Part shown: positions 1 to 8,623 of the stretch, in pieces
Layout of the letters: every line of letters begins with the position of its first letter
How positions within the stretch are numbered: position 1 is the first letter of the stretch
DNA from: Lachnospiraceae bacterium 3-1
GTDB lineage: Bacteria > Bacillota > Clostridia > Lachnospirales > Lachnospiraceae
Assembly: GCA_000403255.2 (NCBI GenBank)
Contig: KE159571.1
Span: forward strand, 530,111-594,110
DNA length: 64,000 nucleotides
Direction of reading: 5' to 3'
Notes under the pieces: model-generated
Seen by the model: the letters and a program-made list of their open reading frames with translations, nothing else
Databases searched by the model: none
What the model was told of the DNA's origin: nothing
Position numbers and translations under genes: made by a program

Positions 1-437
1 GTGAATATGGGGATGAACACCTTCATAACCAGATTACTGATGCTGGAAATATCGGTAGTGATACGGCTGAGCAGTTCCTTAGGGTTATTATTTTCATAGA
101 ACCACAGGGGCAGGCTCACCGTCTTGCGCCAGACCATCCGGCGCAGATTCCGGTCCATGCGGGCTTCACAGAGGTTATTGATGAGTCCGGAAACAGAACT
201 CAGAACCAAGGAAAGGATCTGATAGAAAAAGTAAGGCAGCACCACAGCGGTCAGACCCACGTTTCCGGCGAAGAGGGCGGCGCTGTATTCAGTAGTGTTA
301 ACGCCCACCTTGGCAATGACGGCGCTGGCTGCCAGGTAGCCGATGATCCATAGGTAGGGCAAATCCGCCTTGCCCAGCATGGAGAAGAAGCGGCGGAAGT
401 TGCCGTAATTTTTTCGAAAAATTGCGTTTGTTTCCAT
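1..437 (-). CDS. ABC transporter, N-terminal membrane domain (partial)
   Basis: The 5' 145 codons of a minus-strand gene that runs off the left edge. The start ATG (435-437) is preceded by GGAGAAACC. The protein has two hydrophobic stretches (around residues 28-48 and 55-80). After them comes a segment typical of the type-1 exporter membrane domain: LCEARMDRNLRRMVWRK, then LPLWFYENN and LLSRITTDISSISNL. This segment matches the cytoplasmic-loop region of MsbA/LmrA-like half transporters. The nucleotide-binding domain is outside the window, so substrate and partner cannot be named. It lies downstream of the lipoprotein gene but a terminator-like hairpin separates them. Family call is reasonably firm, function open. 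Confidence 0.75.
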   Translation of the reverse strand, partial: METNAIFRKNYGNFRRFFSMLGKADLPYLWIIGYLAASAVIAKVGVNTTEYSAALFAGNVGLTAVVLPYFFYQILSLVLSSVSGLINNLCEARMDRNLRRMVWRKTVSLPLWFYENNNPKELLSRITTDISSISNLVMKVFIPIF

Positions 438-471
438 TGGTTTCTCCTTCCTCGTATATACTTTTCAGAGA

Positions 472-513
472 AACGCCCCTGCCCCATCCCACAAAGGACA
501 GGGTAGGGGCGTT
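472..513 (-). terminator. GC-rich hairpin after the lipoprotein gene
   Basis: On the minus strand AACGCCCCT (513-505) pairs perfectly with AGGGGCGTT (480-472). A partly paired inner section (ACCC..GGGG) and a short loop lie between. The following TTTCTCT is only a weak T tract, so termination may be incomplete and read through into the ABC gene. Confidence 0.55.
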
Positions 514-522
514 CATATGTTC

Positions 523-1002
523 TTACTTCCCGGAAAGCCCTTGGAAATCAGCCATGACGGCATCTTTCTGGGCGTACCCATCCCCAAAGGCGATGGCGAA
601 GCTGCCGTTATGGGCAGCGGTTTCCAGGACGGCAGCGCCGCCCATATAGACGACCGTGCCGCCGTTCATGGCAAGGTTCTGGAAACAGTTGGTATACGCT
701 TCGGAGGGAGCAGCAGCGTCCCACCACATCAGCCACAGCCCGTCATAATCCTGGGCCTTGTCAGCAAAGGGGGCGAAGGGGATCTCCCCGTCGGTGTTGT
801 CCGTGAGATAGCCCTCGGTAGTGAGCATGTCCACCGGAGAGGAATCCTTGGAAATATAGCCCTTAGCAGTCAGGTATTCCACCATTTCATCATATGTACA
901 GGTTTCCGGGTCAACGGCCTTTGCGCCGCCGCAGGCGGTTAGGCCGCATAAGAGAACAAGCGCCAACAGGGCGCAGAGGGTACGTTTTGCAGCGTATTTC
1001 AT
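523..1002 (-). CDS. Small secreted lipoprotein, unknown function
   Basis: 159 aa. The start chosen (1002) has AAAGGGAGGA about 8 bases upstream; a longer frame would add 12 residues without a ribosome site. Residues 1-22 form a lipoprotein signal peptide with lipobox LTAC followed by GG, so the mature protein should be lipid-anchored outside the membrane. The mature part contains a short helical section (CTYDEMVEYLTAKGYI) and a W-rich centre (YDGLWLMWWD). No enzymatic motif is recognised. It follows the thioredoxin gene by about 105 bases on the same strand, so a role linked to the redox operon is possible but only by position. Confidence 0.75.
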   Translation of the reverse strand: MKYAAKRTLCALLALVLLCGLTACGGAKAVDPETCTYDEMVEYLTAKGYISKDSSPVDMLTTEGYLTDNTDGEIPFAPFADKAQDYDGLWLMWWDAAAPSEAYTNCFQNLAMNGGTVVYMGGAAVLETAAHNGSFAIAFGDGYAQKDAVMADFQGLSGK

Positions 1003-1107
1003 GGAATAAGTCCTCCCTTTTATAAGTAAATGTATCATATCACATCCGCGGTCCCTGGAAAAGGGCGCGTGTCGATTTTGTCCGAAAAGGCGATTGATCT
1101 GTCTGTA

Positions 1108-1425
1108 TTACGCATACATGTACTGGGCGATCACATCCTTCACCGCCTGGGGCTGCATCACGCCCACATGGCTGTCAACCAGCTTGCCATCCTTATAGAA
1201 GTGGATGGTGGGAACGGCGGTAATGCCGTACTCTTCCGCAATTTCCGGGTTCTCGGTGGTGTTGAGTTTAACGATGTTCAGGAATGGGATCTCCGCCTCG
1301 ATGTCCTCCAGGATTTTGGAAAACAGCTTGCAGGGAACGCAGGTGGTACCATAAAAATCGGCAATCACGAAATCTTCGCTGATCAGCTCCTTAAAATTGC
1401 TCTTGTCTGCGTTTTGAATCGACAT
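1108..1425 (-). CDS. trxA: Thioredoxin with CVPC active site
   Basis: 105 aa, a full single thioredoxin domain. The redox site is CVPC (in GTTCVPCKL, residues about 29-33) rather than WCGPC; the Trp before the first Cys is replaced by Thr. The cis-Pro motif AVPTIHFYKDG is present near residue 72. The start has AAAGGAGGAACCC directly upstream, and the preceding trigger-factor-like gene ends 14 bases before. It lies in one operon with a thioredoxin reductase that lacks NADPH-binding motifs, so it is the likely electron acceptor of that enzyme. The fold assignment is firm; the pairing is inferred from order. Confidence 0.9.
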   Translation of the reverse strand: MSIQNADKSNFKELISEDFVIADFYGTTCVPCKLFSKILEDIEAEIPFLNIVKLNTTENPEIAEEYGITAVPTIHFYKDGKLVDSHVGVMQPQAVKDVIAQYMYA

Positions 1426-1439
1426 GATGGGTTCCTCCT

Positions 1440-2360
1440 TTAATAAAATTTTCTGATGTATTCTTTCAGTACCGTATAGGCGTGTCCAGCGTACTCGTTG
1501 AAGATAAAGCTATCATAGGGGTTGGCTTCCCGGGCGTTCTCCTCGGAGACGTGCCAGGATCTGACATAGTCTGCGATAAATTCCCTATACTCCGCTTCCC
1601 TCACCCGGAAGCCGTCGTTTTCGGCGTACTGGCAGCCTAGCAGATAGTGGCAGAGCTTGTCCCAACCGTCGTATTGCAGCATGGCCACCAGCTCGTGGTA
1701 GCTCTTCACCGGAATACGTCCCTTGAACTGCTCCGGGGTCATCTTCTCCAGGACCATGCCCTCCTGGTGGCACAGCTTCCGGCAGCGCTCCAGCTCCCGG
1801 TTGATGGCTTCCGCCCAGTCCTCCCGGTCCAGGACAAATTCCGAGCCACTGATGACCTCCCGCATAAGGTAGTTCAGTGCATCGTAGGAATCTTCCTGGA
1901 ACGCGGCCGCCTTCTGCTGCTCCAGCAGGTACGTCCGATACGCTGCAACGGTGTGCACACCCTCCAGCCCCAGCTTCTCCACCATTTCATCCCTGGGTTC
2001 CAGTACCACGCGGTTCATCACACCCGTCACCGTAAGGGAGACTTTGCCCTCCGGCAGGATGGTCTCCCTAGTTTCGCCTACCTCCATGCCGATGGACATA
2101 TCTTCCAGATCCTTGTGGAACATGCTGCTCCCGGCTACGAACCGGACCTTCTCCTTCTGGAATCGGGGGCAGTCCGATTCCAGTCGGCACACCACCTGAT
2201 CTCCGAGAGAAACCGTTGTACCGTTCTCCCAGCGGATATACGGGTTGGTCAGCCGCCGCAGCTCTGCTTCCAACGCCTCCCCGTCCAGTACGAAGGGCTT
2301 TAACAGGGACTTCACATCTACTTCCCGGTAGTCCTTTACCCGCAATACTCTTGATTTCAT
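1440..2360 (-). CDS. Trigger-factor-like chaperone / FKBP-type domain protein
   Basis: 306 aa. Residues about 45-115 look like the FKBP-type peptidyl-prolyl isomerase domain of trigger factor (GDQVVCRLE..., KDLEDMSIGMEVGETRE, PEGKVSLTVTGV). They are followed by an all-helical C-terminal region like the trigger factor chaperone arm (VHTVAAYRTYLLEQQ onward). The ribosome-binding N-terminal domain of true Tig is absent or very reduced, and the length is well below the usual 430 aa. It starts one base after the reductase stop and sits before trxA. Such a position suggests folding of redox-sensitive or thiol proteins, an inference. Might also be called a trigger-factor-related protein. Confidence 0.7.
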   Translation of the reverse strand: MKSRVLRVKDYREVDVKSLLKPFVLDGEALEAELRRLTNPYIRWENGTTVSLGDQVVCRLESDCPRFQKEKVRFVAGSSMFHKDLEDMSIGMEVGETRETILPEGKVSLTVTGVMNRVVLEPRDEMVEKLGLEGVHTVAAYRTYLLEQQKAAAFQEDSYDALNYLMREVISGSEFVLDREDWAEAINRELERCRKLCHQEGMVLEKMTPEQFKGRIPVKSYHELVAMLQYDGWDKLCHYLLGCQYAENDGFRVREAEYREFIADYVRSWHVSEENAREANPYDSFIFNEYAGHAYTVLKEYIRKFY

Positions 2361-2361
2361 G

Positions 2362-3216
2362 CTACACCTCCAGTTTTTTCAGATATTCCAACGCGCTGTG
2401 CAAAGCCACGTTGCCCTCTCCCACCGCTTTCGCGTATTGATAGGGCCGTCCCGTGCAGTCCCCGGCGGCGAAGCATCCCGGCAGATTGGTTCGCTGTTGC
2501 CGATCCGTTTGGATATGCCCGCCCTCCGCCTTCAGTCCCGGTAGCAGCGCCGCCGGGGCCACGCAGGAGCGCAGGCAGAAAATCCCGTCCGCCGCCACCG
2601 TCTCCCCGCCACAGGTGATGCCCGTGGCGTGATCCTCTCCCAGGATTTCCGTGGGATAGCCCACGGTGTGCCGTACGTTGTCCCGGCGGATGCCGCAGTC
2701 CTTATAACTGGTGCAGAGGAACACTTCTGCAGCAAGGCCCGCCAAAAACTCAATTTCCTCCTCCAGGCCCGGATCCGTGCAGACCACGGCGATCCGCTTG
2801 CCCCTGTATAGCTCCCCGTCGCAGGTAGCGCAATAGCTGACGCCCTTTCCCAGCAGGCGGCTCTCGCCGGGGATTTCCCGGCTGTTGGATACGCCTGCGG
2901 CAAGGATAACGGTTCTGCCGTCATAGATTTTGTCGTTGACCACGGCGGTATAATATCCGCCCATGTCATAAATCGAATTGACCCGTTCTTCCCGGATTTC
3001 GATACCCAGCCCGTCAATCTGGCGCAGGAAGGCATCGCACATTTCCGATCCGGTGGCTGCCGGAAGCCCCGGATAATTCATGATGCGCTCGGCTTTGGCA
3101 ATCTTAGGGCTCAGTACCCTGGAGCCAAACCAGAGGAAATCCAGGTTTCGTGCTTTTGCACTCAGTGCGGCGGAAATACCAGCAGGTCCGCTGCCGATAA
3201 TAAGCAGATCGTACAT
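2362..3216 (-). CDS. trxB: Thioredoxin reductase-like flavoprotein lacking NADPH motifs
   Basis: 284 aa. The N-terminal FAD motif IIGSGPAGISAALSA starts at residue 5. The redox pair is CATC in GVSYCATCDGELY near residue 125, and the C-terminal FAD motif is CFAAGDCTGRPYQYAKA. In the second Rossmann domain the NADPH loop GGGxSA is replaced by CTDPGL, and the HRRxxxR motif is replaced by CTSYKDC. This pattern matches the ferredoxin-dependent flavin thioredoxin reductases described from clostridia, which do not use pyridine nucleotide. The chosen start (3216) is preceded by GGGAGGGG; a longer frame adds 13 residues lacking support. It leads the operon with the trigger-factor-like and thioredoxin genes. 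Electron donor is inferred. Confidence 0.85.
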   Translation of the reverse strand: MYDLLIIGSGPAGISAALSAKARNLDFLWFGSRVLSPKIAKAERIMNYPGLPAATGSEMCDAFLRQIDGLGIEIREERVNSIYDMGGYYTAVVNDKIYDGRTVILAAGVSNSREIPGESRLLGKGVSYCATCDGELYRGKRIAVVCTDPGLEEEIEFLAGLAAEVFLCTSYKDCGIRRDNVRHTVGYPTEILGEDHATGITCGGETVAADGIFCLRSCVAPAALLPGLKAEGGHIQTDRQQRTNLPGCFAAGDCTGRPYQYAKAVGEGNVALHSALEYLKKLEV

Positions 3217-3250
3217 ATGACACACCCCTCCCAGAATTTTTCTGAATGTA

Positions 3251-3278
3251 ACCATATCATTTTTTTCAGGGAAATCAA
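3251..3278 (-). promoter_or_regulatory. Promoter of the redox operon
   Basis: On the minus strand TTGATT (3278-3273) and TATGGT (3256-3251) are separated by 16 bases, about 35 bases upstream of the reductase start. A sigma-A-type promoter, read by eye. Confidence 0.55.
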
Positions 3279-3426
3279 TACCATTTGTTTATTCCGCCCC
3301 GGAAACAGTTTATTCTGTACTAATGCTGATACCCTGCCCTTTTTTGCCGGAACCGGCATGAAAGGGACGGAACTTTAGCGAATGAGACAGAATTGTCGGA
3401 GAAATGGACAGAATGAACCAACCGCC

Positions 3427-3454
3427 TTGCGGGGGCTGGAAAAACATTTATAAT
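3427..3454 (+). promoter_or_regulatory. Promoter of the M16C operon
   Basis: TTGCGG (3427-3432), 16-base spacer, TATAAT (3449-3454). It lies downstream of an upstream ATG at 3404, which therefore cannot be the start from this promoter; this supports the start at 3500. Confidence 0.55.
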
Positions 3455-3499
3455 GGTGACACCCAAACAGAAAAAGGAAACTATTATGAGGAGGCCATT

Positions 3500-6394
3500 A
3501 TGGAAAAGAACAGTATCCTTTCAGATTTTATTGTCCTCAACCGACAGCGCATCAATGAACTGGAAGCGGACCTCTGGCAGATGGAGCACCAAAAATCCGG
3601 TGCAAGGCTGGTCTGGCTGGAGCGGGCGGAGGAGAACAAGACTTTTGCCATTGCTTTCCAGACCCAGCCCTGGGACGACACGGGCGTATTCCACATTCTG
3701 GAGCATTCAGTCCTGTGTGGCTCGGAGCGCTATCCGGTAAAGGAACCGTTTGTGGAGCTGATGAAAAGCTCCCTGAACACCTTCCTCAACGCCATGACCT
3801 TCCCGGACAGGACAATCTACCCGGTATCCAGCCGGAACAGCCAGGATTTCATGAATCTCCTGCGGGTCTACATGGATGCGGTACTGCACCCGCTGCTCCA
3901 TTCCAAGCCGGAGATTTTCGGCCAGGAGGGCTGGCATTACGAGATGGACGAAGACGGTGCACTTTCCATTAAGGGCGTAGTGTTCAATGAGATGAAGGGA
4001 GCCTTCTCCGCACCAGACACCCTTCTGGAGCGGGAAGTAACCCGGCTTCTGTTCCCTGACACCTGCTACCGCTTTGTTGCCGGCGGCGACCCGGAACATA
4101 TCCCGGAGCTGACCTATGAAACCTTTGCCGCCGCCCATAGCCGTCTCTACCACCCATCCAATGCCTACATATTCTTGGACGGCCGCATCGACATCGCCCA
4201 GATTCTTGCGATCCTGGACGAAGAATATCTTTCCGCTTATGACCGCCGTCCCGCACCGGAAGCAATTCCGTTACAAAAGCCCATAGAAGCGGGCATGGCC
4301 ACCATTTCCTACGAGTTGTCCCCCCAGGAATCCCCGGAGGGACGCGCCCGGCTGGCGGATGGGTATGCAGCCTGTACCTTTCGGGACAGTGAAACGCTGA
4401 CGGCGCTGCAAGCGTTATCGGACGTCCTCTGCGGGGACAACCAGGCGCCGCTGAAGCGACGTCTTCTGGAAAGCAGCCTTGCCCGGGACGTCCGCATGGA
4501 GATTTGCGGCGGCGTCCAGCAGCCCTGGTTCACGCTGGAAGCCCGGGACATTGCCGAAAACAAGGCGGACGAGGTATCCGCCGCCCTCTGGGAGGAGCTG
4601 GAGCGGCTGTCCCGGGAAGGACTGGACCACCAGAGGATCCTCGCGGTGCTGGACAATCTGGAATTCGAAGCCCGACAGCGGGATTACGGCCAGATGCCCC
4701 AAGGGATCATGCTTGGCTCCCAGGTATTGGAGAGCTGGTTCTATGGCGGCGACCCAGCGGCAAATCTCAGCGTCGGCACACTTTTCGACATTCTGCGGAA
4801 GAAATGTGAAGAGGGTTATTTTGAGGAGCTGCTGAAGGGGATCATTTTAGAGAATCCCCATCATTGCCGGGTTCTGATGCTGCCCTCCCACACCATCGGG
4901 CAGGAGCGCAAGGCCCAGGAGACAGCCCGTCTCAGCGCCATCCAATCCGGCTGGAGCGCCGAAGAAGCCGTTGGTATCCGCCGATTTCAGGAGGTAATCG
5001 CCGTCTGGCAGAATACGCCGGACACGCCGGAACAGCTTGCAGCCATTCCCAGACTGCATCTTGACCAGGTCCCGACGGAACCGGAAAAGCTTCCCTTGTC
5101 GGAGGAAACCACCGCCCACATGACGCTTCTGCGCCACGATTTGCCCACCAGCGGGATCACCTATTGCAATCTCTATTTTTCGCTGGATGATCTGACTCCA
5201 AACGAGCTGACCAAAGCGGCTTTCATGGCCCAATTATTCGGCCACCTGGATACGGAGCGGTACGCGCTGGCAGATCTCAGCCGGGAGATGCGCTCCCTGT
5301 TCGGGGACATCCGGTTTATAATTGAAGCATACGGTCCGCAGAATGCCCCGGACCGCTGCCGGACGTTCCTGTGCGTTTCATGCAGCGCCCTGGACGCGAA
5401 GCTGGAAAAAGCCCTGTCATTTCTGACAGAGCTTTTGACGGGGCAGCAGTGGGAAAATTCCGAGCAGATGCTGGTATTCCTGCGCCAGCAGCGAGCGGCC
5501 ATGGCGGAACAGATGGTCATGGCGGGTCACAATGCCGCTATGTCCAGAGTCCTGGCCTGCTCCACCGCCGAAGGCGCTGTGCAGGAGCAGGCATCAGGCA
5601 TTACCTTTCTCCGGTGGCTGACGGAGTTGGAGCAGGACTTCCCCGCTCGATTCACAGCCCTGGCGGAAGACCTGAAAGCCCTGTCCCGGCGCGTTTTCTG
5701 CTGCGTCCGCATGACAATCAGCGTCACCGCCGGGGATAAATCGTCCGCCGAAACCGCCGCCCGTCTCCTGTCGTCCAGTCTGCCGGAAGGGAGTTTCGTC
5801 CTGCCGTGCATGGCATCCATTCTGCCCAGGGAACCCCGGCGGGAGGGAATTGTGATTCCCTCCGGCGTATCCTACGCGGCTCTGGGCGGCCTTTTCCAGG
5901 AGGCCGGACGGGGCGCGGCAAAGGTCATGGGCCATACAGTCTCCCTGGCCCATCTGTGGAACACGGTGCGGGTCCAGGGCGGGGCGTATGGCACAGGAAT
6001 GGTCCTGCGGGATACTGGCTTCGCGGGATTTTTCTCCTACCGGGACCCCAGCGCTGCCCGGACCATAGACTGTTACCGAGCCTCCGCTGACTTCCTGCGA
6101 GGCATTGGGGATATGGATCTGACTGGCATGATTACCGGCACAGTGGCGGAATCCGATCCGCTCCTGACGCCCCGCATGAAGGGCAAAGTCTCCGATGCCC
6201 TCTATTGGCGGCGGATCAGCCATGAGGACCGCTGCCGCGTCCGCCGCGAGATACTTTCCACCGTGCCGGATGACCTGGCATCCCTGGCAGACCCTGTGGA
6301 AGAGTTGGCGGCGCGGGGGAGCGTCTGCATCCTCGGCTCCCGGCAGCAGGTAGACGCCTGCGCCGGGTGGCTGGACAATATAATGGTGCTTTGA
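3500..6394 (+). CDS. M16C zinc metallopeptidase (presequence protease family)
   Basis: 964 aa, the usual size for the single-chain M16C family (PreP-like). The inverted zinc motif HxxEH is present as HILEH near residue 60. The downstream glutamate lies in VVFNEMKGAFSAPD about 80 residues later, the expected distance. The fold has four related M16 domains, with the M16C-associated section in the middle. The enzyme degrades short unfolded peptides in a closed chamber; in bacteria it is thought to be cytosolic. No signal peptide is visible. The ATG at 3500 has GAGGAGG six bases upstream. It is the first gene of an operon with YitT and cysteine desulfidase genes, two bases from the next start. 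High GC like its neighbours. Confidence 0.9.
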   Translation: MEKNSILSDFIVLNRQRINELEADLWQMEHQKSGARLVWLERAEENKTFAIAFQTQPWDDTGVFHILEHSVLCGSERYPVKEPFVELMKSSLNTFLNAMTFPDRTIYPVSSRNSQDFMNLLRVYMDAVLHPLLHSKPEIFGQEGWHYEMDEDGALSIKGVVFNEMKGAFSAPDTLLEREVTRLLFPDTCYRFVAGGDPEHIPELTYETFAAAHSRLYHPSNAYIFLDGRIDIAQILAILDEEYLSAYDRRPAPEAIPLQKPIEAGMATISYELSPQESPEGRARLADGYAACTFRDSETLTALQALSDVLCGDNQAPLKRRLLESSLARDVRMEICGGVQQPWFTLEARDIAENKADEVSAALWEELERLSREGLDHQRILAVLDNLEFEARQRDYGQMPQGIMLGSQVLESWFYGGDPAANLSVGTLFDILRKKCEEGYFEELLKGIILENPHHCRVLMLPSHTIGQERKAQETARLSAIQSGWSAEEAVGIRRFQEVIAVWQNTPDTPEQLAAIPRLHLDQVPTEPEKLPLSEETTAHMTLLRHDLPTSGITYCNLYFSLDDLTPNELTKAAFMAQLFGHLDTERYALADLSREMRSLFGDIRFIIEAYGPQNAPDRCRTFLCVSCSALDAKLEKALSFLTELLTGQQWENSEQMLVFLRQQRAAMAEQMVMAGHNAAMSRVLACSTAEGAVQEQASGITFLRWLTELEQDFPARFTALAEDLKALSRRVFCCVRMTISVTAGDKSSAETAARLLSSSLPEGSFVLPCMASILPREPRREGIVIPSGVSYAALGGLFQEAGRGAAKVMGHTVSLAHLWNTVRVQGGAYGTGMVLRDTGFAGFFSYRDPSAARTIDCYRASADFLRGIGDMDLTGMITGTVAESDPLLTPRMKGKVSDALYWRRISHEDRCRVRREILSTVPDDLASLADPVEELAARGSVCILGSRQQVDACAGWLDNIMVL

Positions 6395-6395
6395 T

Positions 6396-7304
6396 ATGGG
6401 AAAGATAGGTTATTCAACGAGACGTTTCAAAAAAATGGCGGAAGTTTGTTCTGCGATCCTGGCCGGAAACATACTGCTAGGATTTGCCGTGGCGGCGTTC
6501 ATTCTGCCCAGCGGTGCGATTATGGGCGGCGCTACCGGCGTTGGGATTGTTCTTGGTAAGGTAATCCCGCTGGACACCGCAGGAATCGTTTTGGGTGTGA
6601 ACCTGATGGCGTTGGCGTTAGGCTGGGCCGTGCTGGGGTGGCGGTTCGTTCTGGCCACCATTGCCAGCTCGCTGCTCTACCCCTTTTTTCTGGGTGCGGC
6701 GCAGCGGATACCGGGCATTGACCGGCTGACAGAAGACCCGCTGCTAGCGGCCCTGCTGGGCGGCGGGCTGGTAGGGATCGCCGTAGGGCTGGTTATGCGG
6801 GTAGGATCCTCCACTGGCGGAACGGACGTGGTCAATCTCGTGCTGCATAAATGGATCCATATCCCGGTTTCCGTGGCGGTCTATCTTACAGACATTGTTA
6901 TCATGGGTGCGCAGGCCCTGTTTTCCGATCCGGAGCAGATCTTATACGGCGTTGTCCTGCTGGTAGTGGAAACGATCGCGCTGGACCGGGTGATGCTCTT
7001 GGGGCAGTCCCAGATACAGATTTTTGTAGTTTCCGGCAAATACGAGGAAATCCGGCAGAAATGCCTGACGGATCTGCAAGCGGGAACCACCATGGTTCAG
7101 ATTGAGACTGGCAGAACTAGGACGCCCCAGCGTGGCGTGCTGTGCGTGATACCGCCCCGGAAGCTGTATGCCGCGCAGTCGCTGATCCAATCCATTGACC
7201 CCAATGCGTTTCTGACCATCACGCAGATCAAAGAAGTTCGGGGGCAGGGCTTTTCCAGGGAGCGGATTTATGTGGAATCCCCCGAACGGCACAATCAACC
7301 ATAA
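6396..7304 (+). CDS. YitT family membrane protein
   Basis: 302 aa. About five or six hydrophobic segments in the first 200 residues, including the family signature MGGATGVGIVLGK and GSSTGGTDVVNLVLHKW. A C-terminal cytosolic DUF2179-type domain follows (QIQIFVVSGKYEEIR ... AFLTITQIKEVRGQGF). The family is widespread in Firmicutes with no settled function; transport of a small molecule is suspected. It starts one base after the M16C stop and ends 22 bases before the cysteine desulfidase gene, so all three are probably cotranscribed. Confidence 0.88.
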   Translation: MGKIGYSTRRFKKMAEVCSAILAGNILLGFAVAAFILPSGAIMGGATGVGIVLGKVIPLDTAGIVLGVNLMALALGWAVLGWRFVLATIASSLLYPFFLGAAQRIPGIDRLTEDPLLAALLGGGLVGIAVGLVMRVGSSTGGTDVVNLVLHKWIHIPVSVAVYLTDIVIMGAQALFSDPEQILYGVVLLVVETIALDRVMLLGQSQIQIFVVSGKYEEIRQKCLTDLQAGTTMVQIETGRTRTPQRGVLCVIPPRKLYAAQSLIQSIDPNAFLTITQIKEVRGQGFSRERIYVESPERHNQP

Positions 7305-7326
7305 CAGGAAGAAAAGAGGAAAAATT

Positions 7327-8607
7327 ATGCTGACAGTTGAAAAGAAAAAGGCGTATCTCTCCATTTTAAGTGAGGAACTGGTTCCCGCAACGGGCTGCAC
7401 CGAGCCGATTGCCCTGGCTTATGCCGCAGCCCGGCTCCGGGACATCCTGGGTGTCTGGCCGGAAAGGATACGGGCGGAGGTTTCCGGCAATATTATTAAA
7501 AATGTGAAAAGTGTTGTTGTCCCCAACTCCGGAGGGTTGAAGGGCATCCGTGCGGCCATAGCGGCGGGCGTTGCAGCCGGTGACGCGGAAAGAATCCTAC
7601 AAGTCATTTCCGATGTCCCGGTGGAGCGGCACGAAGCCATCGCGGCCTATTCTCAGAATACTTCTATTGAGATTGTCTGCGCCGATACTCCCCGGATGCT
7701 GGACATCTGGCTGACTGGCTGGGCCGGGGAGCATTCCGCATCTATACACATCGCCAACAGCCACAGCAATATCGTCCGGGAGGAACGGGACGGCGAGGTT
7801 CTGTTGGAAAAGCCGGTCACAGATTCCGCCGAGGACAATCTGACGGATAAGAGCGTGCTGAATGTAGCAGATATTCTGGAGTTTGCGGATACAGTGGATT
7901 TGGAGGATGCCATACCGTTGCTGCGACGTCAGATCGACTGCAATACAGCCATCGCGGAGGAAGGGCTGCAAAATGACTGGGGCGCCAATATCGGCTCCAT
8001 GCTGCTGGCGGAGTATCCCAGGGATATCAAGACCGAAGCGAAAGCATGGGCCGCCGCCGGAAGCGACGCCCGGATGAGCGGATGTGATCTGCCAGTAGTG
8101 ATCCTCTCCGGTTCCGGCAATCAGGGAATTACCGCTTCCGTGCCGGTGGTGCGGTACGCCAGGCATCTGGGGGTAAGTCAGGAGAAGCTGTACCGGGCGC
8201 TGATGGTCAGCGATTTGGTTACAATTCACCAGAAAAGTGGCATAGGCCGTCTCTCGGCCTACTGCGGCGCGGTCAGCGCGGGCGTCGGGGCAGGGGCAGG
8301 AATCGCTTATCTGCTGGACGGCAGTTACGAAGCCATTGCGCACACGATCGTCAACGCTGTGGCAATTATCAGCGGTACCATCTGCGATGGCGCAAAGCCG
8401 TCATGTGCCGCCAAAATTGCCGCCAGTGTGGATGCGGGGATCCTTGGCTATTCCATGTATAAAAATCATCAGGAGTTCAAAAGTGGAGACGGCATCGTGA
8501 CCAAAGGCGTGGATGACACCATTGCGAATGTCGGCATTTTAGCGCAGCAGGGAATGCGGCAGACAGATCAGACAATATTGTCCATCATGACCGAACGGTG
8601 TAAATGA
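7327..8607 (+). CDS. cyuA: L-cysteine desulfidase (CdsB/CyuA, UPF0597 family)
   Basis: 426 aa, the normal length. The family converts L-cysteine to pyruvate, sulfide and ammonia using a [4Fe-4S] cluster instead of PLP. Cysteines in the expected contexts are present: ATGCTEP near residue 17, AYCGAVSAG near 315, and TICDGAKPSCAA near 350-360. The start at 7327 with AAAGAGGA upstream is preferred over an upstream ATG that overlaps the YitT gene. The adjacent thioredoxin system on the other strand fits a general thiol theme, but no direct link is shown. In older annotation the family was called L-serine ammonia-lyase alpha-like. Confidence 0.88.
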   Translation: MLTVEKKKAYLSILSEELVPATGCTEPIALAYAAARLRDILGVWPERIRAEVSGNIIKNVKSVVVPNSGGLKGIRAAIAAGVAAGDAERILQVISDVPVERHEAIAAYSQNTSIEIVCADTPRMLDIWLTGWAGEHSASIHIANSHSNIVREERDGEVLLEKPVTDSAEDNLTDKSVLNVADILEFADTVDLEDAIPLLRRQIDCNTAIAEEGLQNDWGANIGSMLLAEYPRDIKTEAKAWAAAGSDARMSGCDLPVVILSGSGNQGITASVPVVRYARHLGVSQEKLYRALMVSDLVTIHQKSGIGRLSAYCGAVSAGVGAGAGIAYLLDGSYEAIAHTIVNAVAIISGTICDGAKPSCAAKIAASVDAGILGYSMYKNHQEFKSGDGIVTKGVDDTIANVGILAQQGMRQTDQTILSIMTERCK

Positions 8608-8623
8608 TAGGAGACATACCCCT

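Noticed and set aside
1647-2303. 218-codon plus-strand frame over the trigger-factor-like gene
   Set aside because: Antisense to a well-supported gene; the composition reflects high-GC codon use, with no ribosome site or family motif.
3345-3360. tgccggaaccggca palindrome as terminator or operator
   Set aside because: Too short and without a T run in a useful direction; may be chance in GC-rich DNA.
3404-3499. Longer start for the M16C peptidase
   Set aside because: The likely promoter at 3427-3454 lies downstream of that ATG, and the ATG at 3500 has a strong ribosome site.
5594-6223. 209-codon minus-strand frame over the M16C gene
   Set aside because: Shadow frame of a GC-rich coding region; no domain recognised.
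7597-8343. 248-codon minus-strand frame over the cysteine desulfidase gene
   Set aside because: The sense strand carries all conserved desulfidase cysteines; the antisense frame has no recognisable motif.
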